DNA from: an uncultured Fretibacterium sp. | Lineage (GTDB): Bacteria > Synergistota > Synergistia > Synergistales > Aminobacteriaceae | Direction: 5' to 3' | Assembly: GCA_937915755.1 (NCBI GenBank) | Contig: CALGGR010000090.1 | Span: 1-9,714 of the forward strand | DNA length: 9,714 nt | Shown: one piece after another, positions 6,843 through 9,714 of the stretch | Numbering within the stretch: the stretch's first letter is position 1 | Layout: the number at the start of each line of letters is the position of its first letter | Position numbers and translations under genes: made by a program | The notes under the pieces: model-generated | Databases searched by the model: none | What the model was told of the DNA's origin: nothing | Seen by the model: only the letters and a program-made list of their open reading frames with translations

Positions 6843-7061
6843 GATGCACTTCCTTTTTGCTTAATTCTTTTTTGCTTAAAAATACCACAGAAAATTACAT
6901 AATACAAGACAGAGATAAATATACATAATGCTTCTTCTTGTTCTTAACAACATCATGCTTTTGTAGAATGACTCATGCGACTATCCAAAAAGCTCTTCGT
7001 TTATAATATACAACACTGACTAAGAAATGCTGGTCTTAAAAAAAATAATGGTCATACAAAG
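6843..7061. promoter_or_regulatory. Divergent intergenic region with promoters for the hydrolase operon and the HD gene
   Basis: About 220 A+T-rich bases between two genes that read outward. Toward the HD gene a consensus TATAAT lies at 7002-7007, about 55 bases before the GTG; upstream only weak -35 matches are seen (GACT-like near 6979). Toward the hydrolase a TATTAT lies on the minus strand at 6899-6904, also without a good -35 box. The sequence TTTTTGCTTAA occurs twice in direct orientation (6854-6864 and 6869-6879), 15 bases apart, just upstream of the hydrolase ribosome binding site. Confidence 0.4.
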
Positions 7062-7880
7062 GTGAAACTCAAATTGATAGCGCACATTGATAGATCACGC
7101 GCCTTAGAGGCATTCAGGGCTTATACAGAAAATTATGATGCAGACAATACAAATATTGCCATAAAAATTGCTCACACGTACAGGGTTGCTAGTATTTCAG
7201 AAAGGATTGCAGGGACTATTTCAGAAGCTAACGTTAATTTTGCGTGGCTTCTGGGACTGCTTCATGACATAGGACGCTTTGAACAGGTTACACGATACGG
7301 AACGTTTTTCGATGCCTTGTCCATTGATCACGCAGAGCTTGGGGCTGATATTCTGTTTCACGACAATCTTTTCGGCTCATTCGTCCCCCAAGAATCACAG
7401 GAAATGAAGGCCATTGCTGAAACTGCGATAAGGCTGCACAACAAGCTAAGTATTCCCGAAAACATGGAAGAGAAGACAGCGATGTACACAAAAATTCTTC
7501 GAGACGCTGACAAAGTTGACATCTTCAGAGTCTTAACCGAGTACCCATATAATGAACGTTACTCCAACCTGAAGGACTTAGTGGCTAGAGATGAAGTCAT
7601 GAAATACGTTAAAGAACACAGGTGCGTCCCTAGAGAAGCATCAGCAGGCCGAGCAAATGAGCTTGAAATGTTGATTGCGCAGTGCTGTATGGCCTTCGAG
7701 CTTGAATATCCTGAAAGTCGGGCGATTGTAATTGAACAGGGGTACCTGAAAAAGCTTTTGGAGAAAGACTCGGAACAACTAGCTATTGTGAAAGCTGAGA
7801 TACTGAAAGCGTTGGGAAAAACGATCTCCCCACATGAACAAGGGAGGTCCTACGATGTTACTCCGCCAGGTCGGCCATGA
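7062..7880 (+). CDS. HD-domain phosphohydrolase
   Basis: Metal-dependent phosphohydrolase of the HD superfamily, 272 residues. The metal ligands appear in order: H38 in KIAHTYRVA, H68-D69 in GLLHDIGRFEQ, H90 in SIDHAELGA, H126 in RLHNK and D150 in LRDADKVDIF. Extra histidines between the HD pair and the last aspartate are common in members acting on nucleotides or cyclic nucleotides; the substrate is unknown. The start is GTG at 7062, which gives the family's normal N terminus, but no strong ribosome binding site precedes it (only ACAAAGG touching the codon). The last 20 or so residues (after ILKALGK) are proline- and glycine-rich and look unlike the helical body. They overlap the end of a possible opposing gene fragment, so the natural 3' end may have been replaced. 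Confidence 0.85.
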   Translation: MKLKLIAHIDRSRALEAFRAYTENYDADNTNIAIKIAHTYRVASISERIAGTISEANVNFAWLLGLLHDIGRFEQVTRYGTFFDALSIDHAELGADILFHDNLFGSFVPQESQEMKAIAETAIRLHNKLSIPENMEEKTAMYTKILRDADKVDIFRVLTEYPYNERYSNLKDLVARDEVMKYVKEHRCVPREASAGRANELEMLIAQCCMAFELEYPESRAIVIEQGYLKKLLEKDSEQLAIVKAEILKALGKTISPHEQGRSYDVTPPGRP

Positions 7881-8005
7881 TGACATCAACTGCGTAAATT
7901 CCTGACCAGAAAGCTAATCCCACAGCCGTACCCTCGACCTGATAGTAAGGTTGGCAGTACAGCGAGCCAGCATCAACTCCGGCTTCGTTACATAAGTCCC
8001 TGTTT
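7858..8005 (-). pseudogene. 3' end of an unidentified gene, joined to the dinB fragment
   Basis: On the minus strand, in a different frame from dinB, a stretch of about 45 codons with ordinary coding composition ends at TAA (7858-7860). It reads EAGVDAGSLYCQPYYQ, then VEGTAVGLAFWSGIYAVDV and IMADLAE. I do not recognise the family. The frame has no start of its own; upstream it merges into dinB sequence around 7985-8005 and meets a stop near 8040. It therefore looks like the C-terminal tail of another protein fused to the broken dinB. It overlaps the last 23 bases of the HD gene in convergent orientation. The left limit is the stop codon; the right limit is approximate. Confidence 0.4.
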
Positions 8006-8646
8006 TGTTTCCTAGCAGGCGCAGAACCTTGCTGCGATTATTCTGAACATCCATAACTGTGTTAATTCCTTCAGCTTTCAGCTTCATTGCCGTTTGCTTT
8101 CCGACTCCATAGAGAACACTCACATCTCTGTAAAGTATCAAACTTACGAAGTCTTCTGGCGTCAGAATTTCAAAATAACCATCTGGCTTCCGTTCCTCAC
8201 TTGCTAACTTCGCTGAAGTCATTGAATAGCCAATTCCAATCGAGCACGTCAGACCTATTTCAACCCGCGTTCTCGTTTTGATCTCGTGAGCGATTCTCCG
8301 AGCAAACGCTATTTGCTCTTCCAAAGTGGGCAGAAAAGCCAGTGCACCTGTCAAGTCCAGATACCCTTCATCAAGTGACATGTATTCTATTGTGTCCGTA
8401 TAGTCTGCTCAAATCTTATGAAGCTGGTCGGAGACTAACTTATATTTTTCATAATTAGGATGCATGAATATTCCTTGCGGACACAAGCGGTATGCTTCTT
8501 TAATATTCATGGCTGACCTGACACCGAATTTTCTCGCCTCATAGGAACATGTTGCAACTACACCACGTTCTGTTGGGAGAGAACCTATGATTAAAGGTTT
8601 ATTCCGCATTGCTGGATTGTCTCGTGCTTCTACTGCTGAGAAAAGA
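7990..8646 (-). pseudogene. dinB: DinB-type Y-family DNA polymerase fragment with in-frame TGA
   Basis: Error-prone translesion polymerase homology in one minus-strand frame. From its start it shows FSAVEARDNPAMRNKPLIIG, RGVVATCSYEARKFGVRSAM, then AYRLCPQGIF, MHPNYEKYK, and after the break the palm motif YMSLDEGYLDLTG with catalytic D and E, SIGIGYSMTSAKLASEERKPDG, and the helix-hairpin-helix region YGVGKQTAMKLKAEGI. An in-frame TGA (8409-8411) lies between QLHKI and ADYTD, at a place where I would expect a tryptophan. The first strand with the initial catalytic aspartate (HVDMDAFF type) is missing at about 8643. The little-finger domain is missing after VLRLLGNKTG near 7990. About 215 of some 350-400 residues remain, so the product cannot be functional. 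The family call is firm. Confidence 0.88.
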
Positions 8647-9657
8647 CTACGGGAGATCATGAACGCTCCCAAATATTTTTACCTAAACGATAGAGTAAAC
8701 TCAGACTACTATGACAAAACGCAGGTTGAAGCCATTGAAGCCGCTCTTAATGAAAAGATTCTCGTCATCACCGGCGGTCCTGGAACGGGGAAGAGTACCA
8801 TAACCAAAGGTATCATCAGTGCTTACGCTGCCGCCGAAGTCCTTCTCGCCGCTCCCACTGGAAGAGCCGCTAAACGCCTGTCCGAAGTTACCCACATGGG
8901 TGCGAAAACCATCCACCAGCTTCTTGAAATGAGACCGCCAGAAGGCTTCCAGAGAGACGAGGATAATAAGCTCGAAGGAGATGTGCTTATCGTCGACGAA
9001 TGCTCAATGGTTGACCTGCTTCTTATGTATAGTTTGCTCAAAGCCGTCCCTGACCACATGACAGTAATTTCGTCGGGGACGTCGACCAGCTCCCAAGCGT
9101 TGGTGCAGGGAAGGCCTTAGCTGACATTATCGCTTCGGGGATCATTCCAGTCATAAGGCTGGAGAAGATATTCAGACAGGCGCAGAAGAGCAGCATCGTC
9201 ACAAGTGCTCATAGAATCAATAAGGGCGAAATGCCTTATCTGACTGACCATGACTCAGACTTCCTGTTCATTGAGAGCGAAAACCCCGCCGAGAAGATTG
9301 TGGAGATTTGCAGGGAAGTCTTACCCGAACAAGGCATTAAACCGGTCGACATTCAGGTGCTCACACCCATGAGACGCGGAGATACCGGCGCTAATGCTCT
9401 CAACCAGTTCCTGCAAGAAGCACTTAACCTCGACGGGGCAAGGATAGCTGGCATTAACTTCAGACTCGGCGACAGAGTCATGCAGGTCAAGAACAACTAT
9501 GAGAAGTCGGTCTTTAACGGCGATATATGGATCGTCAACTGGGTAGATGCTGGTGAAGTTATGGTTCAATTTGACGGCAAGCTGGTCGCCTATGATACTT
9601 CTGAGCTTGACGAATTGGTTCTGGCTTATGCTACTACTATTCATAAGGCTCAAGGCT
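8635..9657 (+). pseudogene. recD2: RecD2-type SF1B DNA helicase fragment with frameshift
   Basis: Helicase core of a RecD/TraA-family 5'-3' DNA helicase. In the first frame (to about 9070) are AEKRLREIM, the Q-like segment KTQVEAIEAAL, Walker A GGPGTGKST (8773-8799), motif Ia APTGRAAKRLSE, KTIHQLLEM and Walker B VLIVDECSMVD. At TTT (9068-9070) one base appears lost. The second frame resumes with VGDVDQLPSVGAGKALADII (motif III), LEKIFRQA (motif IV), LTPMRRGDTGANALNQFLQ, RLGDRVMQVKNNYEKSVFNGD and YATTIHKAQGS (motif V). The N-terminal domain of some 300 residues is absent, because the frame runs into antisense dinB at 8635-8646. The final VTRAK-type motif VI is absent because homology stops at about 9657. 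The length found is about half of a normal RecD2, so the gene is not functional as it stands. Confidence 0.9.
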
Positions 9658-9714
9658 CGGGTGCGACTCGTTCCTAGCTGAAAAGGTTAGGCACTTAGAA
9701 GTCGAAGCGGTACA
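9656..9714 (+). pseudogene. Start of another reading frame after the recD2 break, unidentified
   Basis: After YATTIHKAQGS the helicase frame gives GATRS and a stop, and none of the three frames continues the expected EYPAVV sequence. A different frame from 9656 is open to the window edge and reads GCDSFLAEKVRHLEVEAV, which has a plausible protein composition. This suggests a junction to another gene piece. It is too short to identify, and chance openness over 19 codons is possible. Confidence 0.25.

Noticed and set aside
7855..7905. Possible gene start on the plus strand: AAGGGAGG followed by ATG, reading MLLRQVGHDDINCVNS
   Set aside because: The frame stops after 16 residues, and the same bases fit better as the antisense of the minus-strand tail. 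It could be the 5' end of a gene cut by the junction, but this cannot be supported.
7858..9714. Programmed frameshifting or recoding as an explanation for the broken dinB and recD2
   Set aside because: Both genes also lack one or both ends and are joined to foreign frames, so breakage or error is far simpler than two recoding events.
1..9714. CRISPR array, tRNA or rRNA genes, transposase or phage integrase
   Set aside because: I saw no regularly spaced repeats, no tRNA cloverleaf ending in CCA, no rRNA-like sequence and no transposase or integrase motifs, despite the rearranged look of the right end.

Overview
The window looks like chromosomal DNA of a low-to-medium GC anaerobic bacterium. 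Ribosome binding sites are strong (AGGAGG/AAGGGGG type), GTG starts are common, and the genes are packed in short operons. The gene mix (pectin-type lyase fragment, TRAP transporter, RecD2-type helicase without RecBC, HD hydrolase) fits a gut, rumen or oral anaerobe of the Clostridia, Negativicutes or Synergistota type. The sequence alone does not settle the phylum.

Layout. (1) Bases 1 to about 547 are the middle of a rhamnogalacturonan lyase (PL11-like) gene. It loses homology abruptly and runs into A+T-rich DNA up to 995. (2) Bases 996-4747 hold a tight plus-strand operon: type I 3-dehydroquinate dehydratase (aroD), a TctC/Bug-type periplasmic binding protein, a TRAP small subunit (DctQ-like), a TRAP large subunit (DctM-like) and a small double zinc-ribbon protein, followed by a hairpin terminator. 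The binding protein belongs to the tripartite tricarboxylate transporter class, while the membrane subunits belong to the TRAP class. This is a hybrid importer, co-transcribed with a shikimate-pathway enzyme. My best functional guess is uptake of quinate, shikimate, dehydroshikimate or a related carboxylate, with AroD joining it to central metabolism. (3) Bases 6842-4862 are a three-gene minus-strand operon: alpha/beta hydrolase, LigB/DODA-type extradiol dioxygenase, and a GIY-YIG protein coupled to it by a GTGA overlap. (4) Bases 7062-7880 encode an HD-domain phosphohydrolase reading away from that operon.

(5) From about 7858 to the right end the DNA is a patchwork of broken gene pieces: the 3' end of an unidentified minus-strand gene, a DinB-type polymerase fragment lacking both ends and carrying an in-frame TGA, and a recD2 helicase fragment lacking its N-terminal part and last motif, with a one-base frameshift. 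A further unrelated reading frame then runs off the edge. The breakpoints are sharp and the pieces keep good codon structure. This points to recent rearrangement or a chimeric assembly/amplification product rather than old decay. The truncated lyase at the left end may have the same cause.

The most interesting intact biology is the aroD - TctC - DctQ - DctM - zinc-ribbon operon. The most important caution is that both ends of the window may not be contiguous in the real genome.
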